From positions 1 through 39,266 of the forward strand of contig JAEUHG010000194.1 in the NCBI GenBank assembly GCA_016795425.1: 39,266 nucleotides of DNA, written 5' to 3'. Numbering within the stretch: position 1 is the first letter of the stretch; each line of letters opens with the position of its first letter. Of this stretch, positions 16,247 to 24,286 are shown one piece after another. Source of the DNA: Verrucomicrobiales bacterium. GTDB taxonomy: Bacteria; Verrucomicrobiota; Verrucomicrobiia; Limisphaerales; CAIMTB01. A program made the translations under genes and the position numbers. The notes under the pieces were generated by a model. The model saw only the letters and a program-made list of their open reading frames with translations. It ran no database searches and had not been told where the DNA came from.

Positions 16247-17746
16247 CTAGGCCACGGCGTAGGCCGCGTGGTTCTCGGCGCGCGGGTTGGCGGGGGTGTC
16301 GGCAAGCAGCCGTTCCTCCGGATTGCGATAATCGATGCGCGCGAGATCCGTGAAGATCCGGAAGACGTCGACGTTGCGGATGAGGCCGCGGAAACGATCG
16401 GCACCGGGGCCGATGGCGGCAACCGGAACATAATCGGAGGTATGGGTGGTGCCCACGAAGCCGATGCCCAGGTGATTCGCGAGCAGCTGCCCGAGGGCGG
16501 CGACATCGGAATTCATCTGATCGAACAAAGTCGTGCCTCGACCCGAGAGGAATGGCAGGAATTGAGCGAGTTTCCTGGAAGAGACTTTGTAGCCGGTGCT
16601 CTCGGCCAGAATCTCTTTGGCCTCGGATTCGGATGGTGCGGCTTTCAGGCGTTTCAGGATTTCGGGGAACGAGGCGCGGACCCGCGCAACGTGTCGGAAG
16701 CTATGGGAACTGTCGCGGTAGGAGGTGCCGATCCCGTTCAGGCCGAGATTCGCGTTGCCATGGTCGGTCGTCACCACGACGAGGGTATCCGGATGTTGCC
16801 GGCGAAACTCGAGAACGCGGACCAGGGCTTCGTCGAATGCCAGCAAGTCGCGGAGCGCGCCGGCGGCATCGTTGTTGTGGCAAGCGTGGTCGACGCGTCC
16901 GCCTTCGATCTGGAGCAGGAAATGATCGTGGCGTTCGAGATGCGCCAGGGCGCGATCGGTCATTTCGCGGAGGGTGGGGACCGTTGCCTGGAGATTCTTG
17001 TCGCGGGCTTGATCGATGGAATACGGAAGGTGCCCGGAAGTGAACGTGCCCAGCCAGGGGCGGTCGTCGGGAGCTTTCTCGAATTCCGCCTTTGTTTTGG
17101 CAACGTAGTAGCCGGCGGCGGCGAACTGGATCCACAGGTCGCGCTTGTCTTTGCGTTTGGTCGGATCGAAATGGTCGCGGGCACCGCCGAGGAAGACATC
17201 GAGTTTCCGCTCCAGATATTTCTTGGCGATGGTTTCGCCTTCGCCCCGGCTATCGACCGCAACGGTGAATCCCGCCGGCGTGGCGTGGGTGATCTCGGTG
17301 GTGGTCACCAGCCCGCGGCGCCAGCCCGCTTCGCCGAACAGGGCCATGAGGGGGATGAGCGGCTTACCGGTGGACGACACGTTCAGCACGCCGTTGCGGA
17401 CGCGGGAACCGGAGCCCCAGCTGGAGGAGGCGGCCGCGGAGTCGGTGACCAGCGAATCCAGGGAACGCATGTCCATGAGGCAAGTATAGGCCTCGGGACG
17501 ACGCCAAAGTTCGAACCAGGCCAGCCCGCGGCCAGTTTCGAGACGGGCCAGTTGGTCGCCACAACTCCAGGTTCCGAGGCTGGTGCCATCGGCAACCATG
17601 TGGATGATACGACCCGGGGCGCCGTCGCCGAGGCGTGCCGGAGAAGGTGCGGCGGACGTCGAGGTGGGGGTGCCGGCGACGCTCTTCGCCGCGCCAGCGG
17701 AGGCCGCCAGGGTGGAGATACGTAGGAAATGGCGCCGATCAAACAT
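16247..17746 (-). CDS. Tat-exported alkaline phosphatase
   Basis: The product has 499 residues from the ATG at 17746 and begins with a twin-arginine-type signal (MFDRRHFLRISTLAASAGAA). The PhoA superfamily motifs are in order: IIHMVADGTSLG with the metal-binding Asp; VTDSAAASSSWGSG with the nucleophilic Ser; TTEITHATPAGF; IEGGRVDHACHNND and FDEAL with metal ligands; VVVTTDHGNAN; and a C-terminal GTTHTSDYVPVAAIGPGAD with the metal His. The family hydrolyses phosphomonoesters in the periplasm using two zinc ions and magnesium. The frame runs upstream to 17833, but the Tat motif fixes the better start. No recognisable Pho box was found in the 128-base divergent gap to the Gfo/Idh/MocA gene. Confidence 0.92.
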   Translation of the reverse strand: MFDRRHFLRISTLAASAGAAKSVAGTPTSTSAAPSPARLGDGAPGRIIHMVADGTSLGTWSCGDQLARLETGRGLAWFELWRRPEAYTCLMDMRSLDSLVTDSAAASSSWGSGSRVRNGVLNVSSTGKPLIPLMALFGEAGWRRGLVTTTEITHATPAGFTVAVDSRGEGETIAKKYLERKLDVFLGGARDHFDPTKRKDKRDLWIQFAAAGYYVAKTKAEFEKAPDDRPWLGTFTSGHLPYSIDQARDKNLQATVPTLREMTDRALAHLERHDHFLLQIEGGRVDHACHNNDAAGALRDLLAFDEALVRVLEFRRQHPDTLVVVTTDHGNANLGLNGIGTSYRDSSHSFRHVARVRASFPEILKRLKAAPSESEAKEILAESTGYKVSSRKLAQFLPFLSGRGTTLFDQMNSDVAALGQLLANHLGIGFVGTTHTSDYVPVAAIGPGADRFRGLIRNVDVFRIFTDLARIDYRNPEERLLADTPANPRAENHAAYAVA

Positions 17747-17874
17747 CGTCCGTTGAGGAGAGTGAGGCGGCGTGGGAACATCGCAAGTGTCTTTTCCGTG
17801 ACGGGGTGACAATGCCGTGGTTGATCCGGCCACAATTCCGATGCCGACGCCTTCGAGGGTGAGAGGATCCCCCC

Positions 17875-19260
17875 ATGAACGCCCGGATGACCCGACGCAC
17901 GTTCCTGGATTCCACCATCACAGCGGCGCTCGCCGCCGGGGCCTTTCCCATGATCATGCCAACACGGGTACTCGGGATGGGCGAGGGCTCGCCGAATCGT
18001 CGTGTCCAGGTGGCGGCCATCGGCGTGGGGCCGCAAGGTCAGGGCGTGATGAGCGGGATCCTGGCACAACCCAACGCCCGGGTGATGATGGTTTGTGACT
18101 TGATGGAACGTCACCGGGAACAGGCGCGGGAGCGGGTGAACCGTCATTACGGGAACCGGGACTGCGCCGTGGCCATGGACTTTAGGGAGGTGCTGGCGCG
18201 CCCGGACATTGACGCGGTGATGATTGCCACGCCCGATCATTGGCATGTGCCGGTGGCCTTGGCGGCGGCTCAGGCGGGCAAGGACATTTACCTCGAGAAA
18301 CCGATGGGATTGTCGCTGGCGGAGGACCAGCGTTTGAGGTCCGCGGTGCAGCGGCGCAAGCGGGTGTTTCAATTCGGGACCCAGCAGCGGTCGAGTCGCG
18401 AGTTTCAGCGCGCGGTGGAATGGGTGCGCAACGGGCGGATTGGCGAACTGCGGCGCATCCATGTCTGGGCGCCGGCGAGTCGTCCTGGAGGACCCACGAT
18501 CGAGTACCCGGTATTGCCGGGATTGGACTATGATCGCTGGCTGGGGCCGGCGCCGGCGACGCCCTACACGGATGGCAAGGCGGCGGACAATCCGGCGACC
18601 GGCGTGTGGAAGACCTGGTGGTACAACTACGATTACGCTCTAGGGTTCATTGCCGGATGGGGGGTGCATCCGTTGGACATCGCGTTGTGGGGTTATCCCG
18701 AGATGATGCGTGGCGACCTGACAGTGGAGGGGACGGGCGTGATACCGACGACCGGTGCGGGCAACACGGCGGTGGCGTGGGACGTGGAGTTTCAATTCGC
18801 GAAGGGCGTGACGATGCGATATCGCGGGACGGCGAATGAGCATCCCGGCCGACTGGCGATGCACGACCTCTCCGATTGGTCGGCGCGCTATGGATCCATC
18901 GAGGGACACGGCACGGCGTTCGAAGGATCCGAAGGATGGGTGGAGGTGCATCGGGGCGGAGTCCGGACCCACCCGGCGGCATTGGCCGAGGAGGGCGTCG
19001 ACGAGAAGGCGAGTTTCAAGGCGCGCCGCAGCGACAGTCATCAGCGGGACTGGATTGAGTCGATCCTGTCGCGGCGCCCGGCGGTTTGCTCCATTGAGGA
19101 GTCGGTGCAAGCGGACCTGTTGTGCCATCTGAGCGACATTGCGGTGCGGTTGGGGCGACCGCTGCGCTTTGATCCGCGCCGGGAGAAATTCGAGAAGGAC
19201 ACTGAGGCGAACGCGAGGCTGGGGTTGCGGCCGGCGAGGGCGCCGTGGGCGATGGTTTAG
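17875..19260 (+). CDS. Tat-exported Gfo/Idh/MocA oxidoreductase
   Basis: The protein has 461 residues. An N-terminal twin-arginine signal (MTRRTFLDSTITAALAAG) precedes a Rossmann domain with a glycine-rich turn (AAIGVGPQGQG), DHWHVPVALAAAQAGKDIYLEKPM carrying the family EKP motif, and a C-terminal dimer domain with GFIAGWGVHPLDIALWG, where the catalytic His is expected. These are NAD(P)-dependent sugar dehydrogenases or epimerases; exported Tat members probably carry a bound cofactor folded in the cytoplasm. A good ribosome site, GAGAGGA, lies about 8 bases upstream of the ATG. Its stop overlaps the stop of the convergent oxygenase gene (shared bases 19257-19260). Together with the exported DUF1080 and TIM-barrel proteins it may serve glycoside 3-oxidation (inference). 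Confidence 0.92.
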   Translation: MNARMTRRTFLDSTITAALAAGAFPMIMPTRVLGMGEGSPNRRVQVAAIGVGPQGQGVMSGILAQPNARVMMVCDLMERHREQARERVNRHYGNRDCAVAMDFREVLARPDIDAVMIATPDHWHVPVALAAAQAGKDIYLEKPMGLSLAEDQRLRSAVQRRKRVFQFGTQQRSSREFQRAVEWVRNGRIGELRRIHVWAPASRPGGPTIEYPVLPGLDYDRWLGPAPATPYTDGKAADNPATGVWKTWWYNYDYALGFIAGWGVHPLDIALWGYPEMMRGDLTVEGTGVIPTTGAGNTAVAWDVEFQFAKGVTMRYRGTANEHPGRLAMHDLSDWSARYGSIEGHGTAFEGSEGWVEVHRGGVRTHPAALAEEGVDEKASFKARRSDSHQRDWIESILSRRPAVCSIEESVQADLLCHLSDIAVRLGRPLRFDPRREKFEKDTEANARLGLRPARAPWAMV

Positions 19261-19871
19261 AACCAATTGTAATTGAAGCTGATACTGATGCGCTCGGCGG
19301 CCATGCGGTTGGCCGTCACCTCGTGCCGCAGCCAGCTTTCGAAGAGAATCAGGTGGCCTGCCTCGGCCGGGTAGGAGACGAACTGCTGGTTCTCCGGGCG
19401 CATACTGGCCCGGCGCGGTGGGGCGGCCATAAATTTGCTGAGCCGGGGATCCTCGAATTTGAGGCTCGAACAACCGCGCGGTGTCTTGACGTAGAAGGTG
19501 CCGCTGATGGTGGAGAGCGGGTGAAGGTGCAGGCTGTGGGCGGCGAGATGGGGCATGATGTTGACCCAACAGTCGGTCATCACCAATTCGCGGCCGTCGA
19601 GGTCAAGATCCAGATGTCGGGCGAAAACCAGGACATGGCGGTCGATGCACTTCTGCAAGTCCATGAAGGTGGATGACATCCGGTGGAGTCGACAGAGCGA
19701 GGCGTAGGAGGTGTAGCCTCCCGGATAGTTTTTTTTGGACCAGCGGCGCCCGGCTTCGTCGTGGTCGCGCAGTTGATGGCATTCGCGAAGCAGTTCGCGC
19801 CGGAGCGCGTTGGCCCGGCGGGCGAGCGGCGCGTGGTAGATGTAGGTGGGGAACCAGGAACGAACAGGCAT
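19257..19871 (-). CDS. 2OG-Fe(II) oxygenase, TIGR02466-like
   Basis: This 204-residue protein resembles the TIGR02466 / 2OG-FeII_Oxy_5 family. It starts WFPTYIYHAPL and contains HSLHLHPLSTISGTFYVKTP (H115 and H117 as candidate iron ligands), then LILFESWLRHEVTAN (H183), and ends ERISISFNYNW with R194, the expected 2-oxoglutarate contact. Such proteins are cytoplasmic dioxygenases of unknown substrate, often near phage-like or surface genes. There is no signal peptide. It is convergent with the oxidoreductase gene (overlapping stops) and divergent from the GmhB-like gene. The function beyond the family is unknown. Confidence 0.82.
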   Translation of the reverse strand: MPVRSWFPTYIYHAPLARRANALRRELLRECHQLRDHDEAGRRWSKKNYPGGYTSYASLCRLHRMSSTFMDLQKCIDRHVLVFARHLDLDLDGRELVMTDCWVNIMPHLAAHSLHLHPLSTISGTFYVKTPRGCSSLKFEDPRLSKFMAAPPRRASMRPENQQFVSYPAEAGHLILFESWLRHEVTANRMAAERISISFNYNWF

Positions 19872-20010
19872 GGCGAAATCCTAGGGTGGGTGGGCGAGCC
19901 ATGGCAAATTTCCGGCGATGGAGCAACGCGCGAGTGGCAGGGAAGTATTTTTGTGGGCGCAGTCTTTTCGGTTGTGGCGGCGCGTGCCGGCGTCACAGAA
20001 TTCAGCCGTC

Positions 20011-20565
20011 ATGAGAGCCGCGGTCTTCTTCGAACGGGACGGGGTGCTGGCCAGGTCCGCCATCAACGGCGGCACCGCGAAGCGCCTCGAAGAGTTTCAA
20101 GTTCTCGAGGACGCCTCGGCGCCGCTGCGTCAGTTGAAGGACGCAGGCTTCTTTCTTTTCGCGACGACCAACCAGCCGGGAGTGACCTCGGGACTGCCGT
20201 CACGCCGCGAGCTGGACCTGATGCACGCGGTGTTGGTGCGACGGTTGGGGCTCCATGAAGTGCTGGTGTGCCCGCATCCACTGGAGGATGCCTGCCCGTG
20301 TCGAAAGCCGAGCCCGGAGCTGCTGCGGGAAGCGGCGCGGCGTCACGGAGTGGATTTGGATCACAGCTTTGTGGTGAGCGATCGCTGGGTGGATGCCGAA
20401 ATGGCCGAAGCTGCCGGAGCGACCTCGGTGCTCATCCGCTCGAAGCACAACGGCAACGGACATCACGATTGCGTGGTCAGCGATCTACAGTCGGCGGTCG
20501 AAAAGATTCTCGAGATCGCGCGCGATGTGGGGACCTTGAGGGCGATGTCGGCCCAGAAACGCTGA
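20011..20565 (+). CDS. GmhB-like HAD-IIIA phosphatase with altered nucleophile
   Basis: From the ATG at 20011 the product has 184 residues, the usual length of D-glycero-D-manno-heptose-1,7-bisphosphate 7-phosphatase / histidinol-phosphatase domain proteins. Motif II (FATTNQPGV), the zinc-binding loop (CPHPLEDACPCRKP, with Cys-His-Cys-Cys) and motif IV (VVSDRWVDAEMAEAAGA) match GmhB well. Motif I, however, reads FFERDG instead of FLDRDG: the first Asp, the phospho-accepting nucleophile, is Glu8 (codon GAA). Asp10 is kept. This may abolish or change activity. The frame extends upstream to 19918, but the family N-terminus is at 20011. An intrinsic terminator follows directly. Confidence 0.88.
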   Translation: MRAAVFFERDGVLARSAINGGTAKRLEEFQVLEDASAPLRQLKDAGFFLFATTNQPGVTSGLPSRRELDLMHAVLVRRLGLHEVLVCPHPLEDACPCRKPSPELLREAARRHGVDLDHSFVVSDRWVDAEMAEAAGATSVLIRSKHNGNGHHDCVVSDLQSAVEKILEIARDVGTLRAMSAQKR

Positions 20566-20569
20566 CGCG

Positions 20570-20593
20570 GCGCCGGTTGCCGGCGCTTTCTTT
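20570..20593 (+). terminator. Intrinsic terminator after the GmhB-like gene
   Basis: A 7-base GC stem (gcgccgg 20570-20576 with ccggcgc 20580-20586) with loop ttg is followed by TTTCTTT. It begins five bases after the plus-strand stop and overlaps the stop codon of the convergent minus-strand gene. On the minus strand there is no T run after the stem. Confidence 0.8.
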
Positions 20594-21581
20594 ACTGCTT
20601 CTCGGTGGATTCGCGCCGCTTCTTCCGGCGTTCTTCCCGTGTCGACTTCTTGTCGGTCGAGGATCCGGTCGAAGGGGCGTTCGTCACGGAGACTGCGGAG
20701 GGATCTGAATTGGTTGCCGCGGGGGGCGGTACATAGGGTGGGATGTCGATTACGGTTGGCGCGCGCTTGCCACCGGCGACGGCGATGGTGCCGTCGTCAT
20801 TCTTGGCTAGGCGTGGTCGGCTTCCCGGTACGATGTCGTGGCGTTGTCGGATGACGAGTTCGCCGGAGGGATCGAGGACGCAGTAGGTGTACGAACTGCC
20901 GCCAGTCTGAAACAGCACATGCAGCCGGCTCGAGTTGTCGAGCTGTTGATCGGGATTGGCGAAAGAGAGCAGACGGTCGAGATAGACCACGCGATAGATC
21001 TGGGTCGAACTCTCGTCGGTGACCCTGGCGTAGAGCCGGCGTTCGCGATCCCGGGTGGCGGCCTGCAGCGCGTACCGGCGAATCTCGGGTTCCGAGGAGA
21101 CGGATGGATCGGCTGGCGGCACCCCGAAGGTGCTTTCCCACATGTTGCGTGCGGGCTGAATGGTGATCGACACCGGTTCGCTCACTTCGCGCTGGCTCCA
21201 GTCGGGGAGCCGAACTTCGGCGTAGATCAGGTAATTCCCCGATTGGGTGAGGTCGAAGGCGGGTTGGATATTCCACCATTTGGTGCCGGCCTTGGCGGAT
21301 TCCAGGGTAAACTCGCCTTCCACCGGCACATGGCCGGTGCGGCTGACGATGTCGCCCTGTTTCGATTCGGCGTAGAAGATCAGCCAGTTGGAGGAGGAAC
21401 CGAAGGTGAGCGGGCGTCCCGCGAGATTCGAGATGCGCACCCCAACCGGGATCTCCTCACCGGGAAGAAACACCGAGTCGCGCAAGACGAGTTCGATGGC
21501 GACGCCGGAGGATTGTGCGCGGGACGGAAGAATCGCCGCAGCGGCGAGCAATAAAGTCGGAACCAAAGTGGACCAGCGCAT
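20592..21581 (-). CDS. Secreted beta-sandwich protein of unknown function
   Basis: From the ATG at 21581 the product has 329 residues. A signal peptide (LVPTLLLAAAAILPSRAQ) is followed by beta-rich text like a bacterial Ig-like or macroglobulin-type fold: IELVLRDSVFLPGEEIPVGVRISNL, then GNYLIYAEVRLPDW. The C-terminus is a Pro/Ala/Thr/Ser-rich stretch ending in a strongly charged tail (DKKSTREERRKKRRE). I do not recognise a named family. The start at 21581 is preferred because TAGGA lies 8 bases upstream; an in-frame ATG at 21590 is also possible. The gene follows the propeller gene on the same strand after about 110 bases, and both products are exported. Confidence 0.78.
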   Translation of the reverse strand: MRWSTLVPTLLLAAAAILPSRAQSSGVAIELVLRDSVFLPGEEIPVGVRISNLAGRPLTFGSSSNWLIFYAESKQGDIVSRTGHVPVEGEFTLESAKAGTKWWNIQPAFDLTQSGNYLIYAEVRLPDWSQREVSEPVSITIQPARNMWESTFGVPPADPSVSSEPEIRRYALQAATRDRERRLYARVTDESSTQIYRVVYLDRLLSFANPDQQLDNSSRLHVLFQTGGSSYTYCVLDPSGELVIRQRHDIVPGSRPRLAKNDDGTIAVAGGKRAPTVIDIPPYVPPPAATNSDPSAVSVTNAPSTGSSTDKKSTREERRKKRRESTEKQ

Positions 21582-21691
21582 GGGTGTCATCCTAGGTGAC
21601 GACGACGGCGCAACAAGTGCGCAATTGGCATGAACGGGCGGGGCGACACTTGGGCGCCTTCCTGCCGTGGTGCGTCGAACGGGATGGGGTG

Positions 21692-24073
21692 CTACCGAAG
21701 CGTGCGGTAGTAGCGCTGCTCGCCGAGCGCAGTGGCGCCTTCGGTATAGGTGAAGACACCGTTGACGGCACGGTTGGTACGGATGGTGGACCAATTGACG
21801 AGATTGGAGGACGCCTGGAGTCGGTATTCTTCGCCGTTGTTGCCGATTCCGCGAATCCGGATGGCGCCCGAGGAGAGGCGTTCTGATTGGAGCCGGGCGT
21901 AACCCGCGGGATGGAAAGCGCCGAGTCCGGGGTGGTTCGGTCCGCCGATGGCGAGGAAATCTCCGCCGATCAGGGCTTGGTTCCCTTCGACGGCGATGGT
22001 GAAGACGGTTCCGGATACCGAAGGAGCCCAGCCCTTGAGTTCGGCGTTGGTGACCAGAAGGCTGGCCGCGCGATTCCGCGCCTGACCTTTCAAGCGGGTG
22101 AAATCGCCCGCGAGATACAATTGGTCATCCACGATGCGGATCGATCGCACACGTTGATCGGCGTCCGCCACCCAATCCAGGGCGTTGCCGATATCGGCGC
22201 TGACCGCGGCGAAATTAGTGCGGGTCTGGCCGCCAACGGAAATGAAAGAGCCGCCCACAAAGACGATGTTGCTGTAGGTCGCGATGGCGTTGACGGCGGT
22301 GGTAGCGGCGGGACCGCTGGCGAAGGGGTCCCAGGGTTTCAACTCGCCGGTTTGCAGGTCGAAGGCCGCCAGTTTGCCGCGCGTTTGGCCGCCGATGGTG
22401 GAGAACGCGCCGCTGACGTAGAGCCACCCGTTGTCGCCGGTGGCTAGGCCGGTGACCAAATCATTGGGATTCGGAACCCAGGCGGTGGCTTGCCCGGTTT
22501 CCAGGGAGACGGCTCCCAGGCGTGAGCGTGTCTCCCCGGCAAGACGAGTCATGAACCGGCCGGCCACATAGAGGTTCCCGCCCGCGCCGTGCAGCACGTC
22601 AACGGCGCCGTTGACGTCCACTGACCAATCGAGCACAGCCGAATTGGTGAGACTGAGGGCGACGATGTTCGTGTGAGGCTGGCCCGCCCCCGAGACGAAT
22701 TCGCCGCCGAGAAACAAGGTGTCGTCCACCAGCGTCAAGGTGGTGACCACCGGACGTGGATTGGACGGTCCGGCGGCGAGGTTGGCGTCCAACGGCAGCA
22801 CCGTGCCGTCCTCGACGTTAACGGCTGCAAAACCCTTCCGGGTCGAGGGGTCGTACAGGGCAAATGCGCCTCCGAGAAACGCGATGTTGGAGGAAACGCC
22901 GACCGACCGGACATCCCCGCCCGGTTTCAAGCCGGCTTCCAAGACGCTGGTGCCGTTGGCGAGATCGAGGATTTCGAAATTTCGGCCGCCTTTGGACGCG
23001 GGGAATTGACCGCCGACGTACAATCGCGACTCATCGGCGACCAGAGAATAGACGGGGCCATTGATGGTGCCGCGCCAGGCCGAAAGTTCGCCGGTGGCCA
23101 GGGAAAGAGCCGCGACGCTGGTGCCTTCGATATCGCCGACCTGGGTAAAGTCGCCACCGAAGAACAAGCGGTCATCCGTGAGCCAGAGGGCGCGGACCGC
23201 GCCATTCGGGTTGGGGGCGGCCGGCAGAAGGGTGCCGCTAAAGTAATTGACCGCGCCCAGGTTGGTACGGGCCGCACCTCCGAGGCTGGTGAATTCGCCG
23301 CCAACAAAGAGCGTGGTTTGGGCCAGCGCCAGACTGGAGACCGGACCATTGGGAGCGGGATCCCAGCCGGTTGCTTGGCCAGAAACGGATTCAATGGAGG
23401 CCAGATTGGACCGGACCAAGCCTCCAATGTTGGTGAACGAACCGCCGACGAGGACCCGGGTTCCGGCCACCACGATGGCGTTGACCGGACCCGAGGCGCT
23501 CGGGTTCCAAGTGCCGACGGTTCCATTGGAGGCGGCGAGCACCGCAATGCGGTTGCGGGTCACTGACTTGATGCTGGTGAAGGTGCCGCCGACATAGAGA
23601 TCGCGGCCGACCACGGTAATGACATTGACCGTTCCCGCCCCCAAGTTGGCGGTCCAATCAGGATTGACGCTTTTGTCGGGACGAAGGTGGGCAAGGCCGG
23701 CGCGACCCACGCCACCGATACTGGTGAAGGTACCGCCGAGGTACCAACCCCGGCTGCCGTCAGGAACAATGACATCGATGCGCCCGTTTACCCGTGGCCA
23801 GGTGAAGTCGAGGGTCCCGGCAGGGACCTCGATGACCAGACCGCTCCCGGAGTTGTAACCGATTTCCTGAAACGTCCCGCCGAGGTAGGCCACGCCGTTG
23901 GTGGTGAGGATGACCCTCGCCGGCGCATCCAGAGCCGGAAAATCCAGCCGAGCCGCCGAAGAGGAATCGAGTCCCAAGGCCGGCGGGATGCTGGAACCGA
24001 GGACCAAGGTGAGAGCGAGAATGCCACGCTTCAAGAGGCGTGACCGGAGTTCAGAGAACGTCTTCGGGTTCAT
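21692..24073 (-). CDS. Secreted 14-repeat beta-propeller protein
   Basis: From the ATG at 24073 the product has 793 residues with a signal peptide (ILALTLVLGSSIPPALG). Fourteen copies of a unit of about 50-55 residues follow, built around 'Y/F-V-G-G-x-F-T-x-I-G-G-x-x-R-x-x-L-A-A' and a downstream 'G-x-x-x-x-W-x-P'. The repeats resemble the delta-60 / DUF5122 type. Repeats 7 and 8 are the most divergent. The C-terminus is a separate module of about 70 residues (YRLQASSNLVNWSTI, ending EQRYYRTLR). The protein is likely cell-surface or secreted; its ligand is unknown. There is no enzymatic motif. Confidence 0.88.
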   Translation of the reverse strand: MNPKTFSELRSRLLKRGILALTLVLGSSIPPALGLDSSSAARLDFPALDAPARVILTTNGVAYLGGTFQEIGYNSGSGLVIEVPAGTLDFTWPRVNGRIDVIVPDGSRGWYLGGTFTSIGGVGRAGLAHLRPDKSVNPDWTANLGAGTVNVITVVGRDLYVGGTFTSIKSVTRNRIAVLAASNGTVGTWNPSASGPVNAIVVAGTRVLVGGSFTNIGGLVRSNLASIESVSGQATGWDPAPNGPVSSLALAQTTLFVGGEFTSLGGAARTNLGAVNYFSGTLLPAAPNPNGAVRALWLTDDRLFFGGDFTQVGDIEGTSVAALSLATGELSAWRGTINGPVYSLVADESRLYVGGQFPASKGGRNFEILDLANGTSVLEAGLKPGGDVRSVGVSSNIAFLGGAFALYDPSTRKGFAAVNVEDGTVLPLDANLAAGPSNPRPVVTTLTLVDDTLFLGGEFVSGAGQPHTNIVALSLTNSAVLDWSVDVNGAVDVLHGAGGNLYVAGRFMTRLAGETRSRLGAVSLETGQATAWVPNPNDLVTGLATGDNGWLYVSGAFSTIGGQTRGKLAAFDLQTGELKPWDPFASGPAATTAVNAIATYSNIVFVGGSFISVGGQTRTNFAAVSADIGNALDWVADADQRVRSIRIVDDQLYLAGDFTRLKGQARNRAASLLVTNAELKGWAPSVSGTVFTIAVEGNQALIGGDFLAIGGPNHPGLGAFHPAGYARLQSERLSSGAIRIRGIGNNGEEYRLQASSNLVNWSTIRTNRAVNGVFTYTEGATALGEQRYYRTLR

Positions 24074-24199
24074 CGATGCACAAAAAGCAGCCTGTTCGAC
24101 CTGTTTCACTCCTCGGAGTTCATGCCCTGACCTGTCATCGAGAAGGCAGCCGCAAACGGCTTCCCGAATCGGACGAGCGCCGACAGGACGACATACTGG

Positions 24200-24239
24200 C
24201 GCACAAAACACAAGTCCAACGGGCTTCCCGCCGGACTTG
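24200..24239 (-). terminator. Intrinsic terminator after purM
   Basis: The stem caagtcc (24211-24217) pairs with ggacttg (24233-24239). An inner stem, cggg (24220-24223) with cccg (24227-24230), sits around a ctt loop. On the minus strand the stem is followed by TGTTTTGTG. It lies 48 bases past the purM stop and would end the folP-to-purM operon. Confidence 0.7.
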
Positions 24240-24286
24240 GGTGTCAATGGGAGAGTGGAAGCAGAGCCCGCGGGGGGAGGACTTGG

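Noticed and set aside
16111..16506. Upstream extension of the DUF1080 reading frame
   Set aside because: It overlaps the alkaline phosphatase gene, lacks family similarity and precedes a good signal peptide start at 16110.
14701..17725. Two long plus-strand open frames (425 and 509 codons)
   Set aside because: They are shadows of the DUF1080 and alkaline phosphatase genes; the minus-strand products have signals and motifs.
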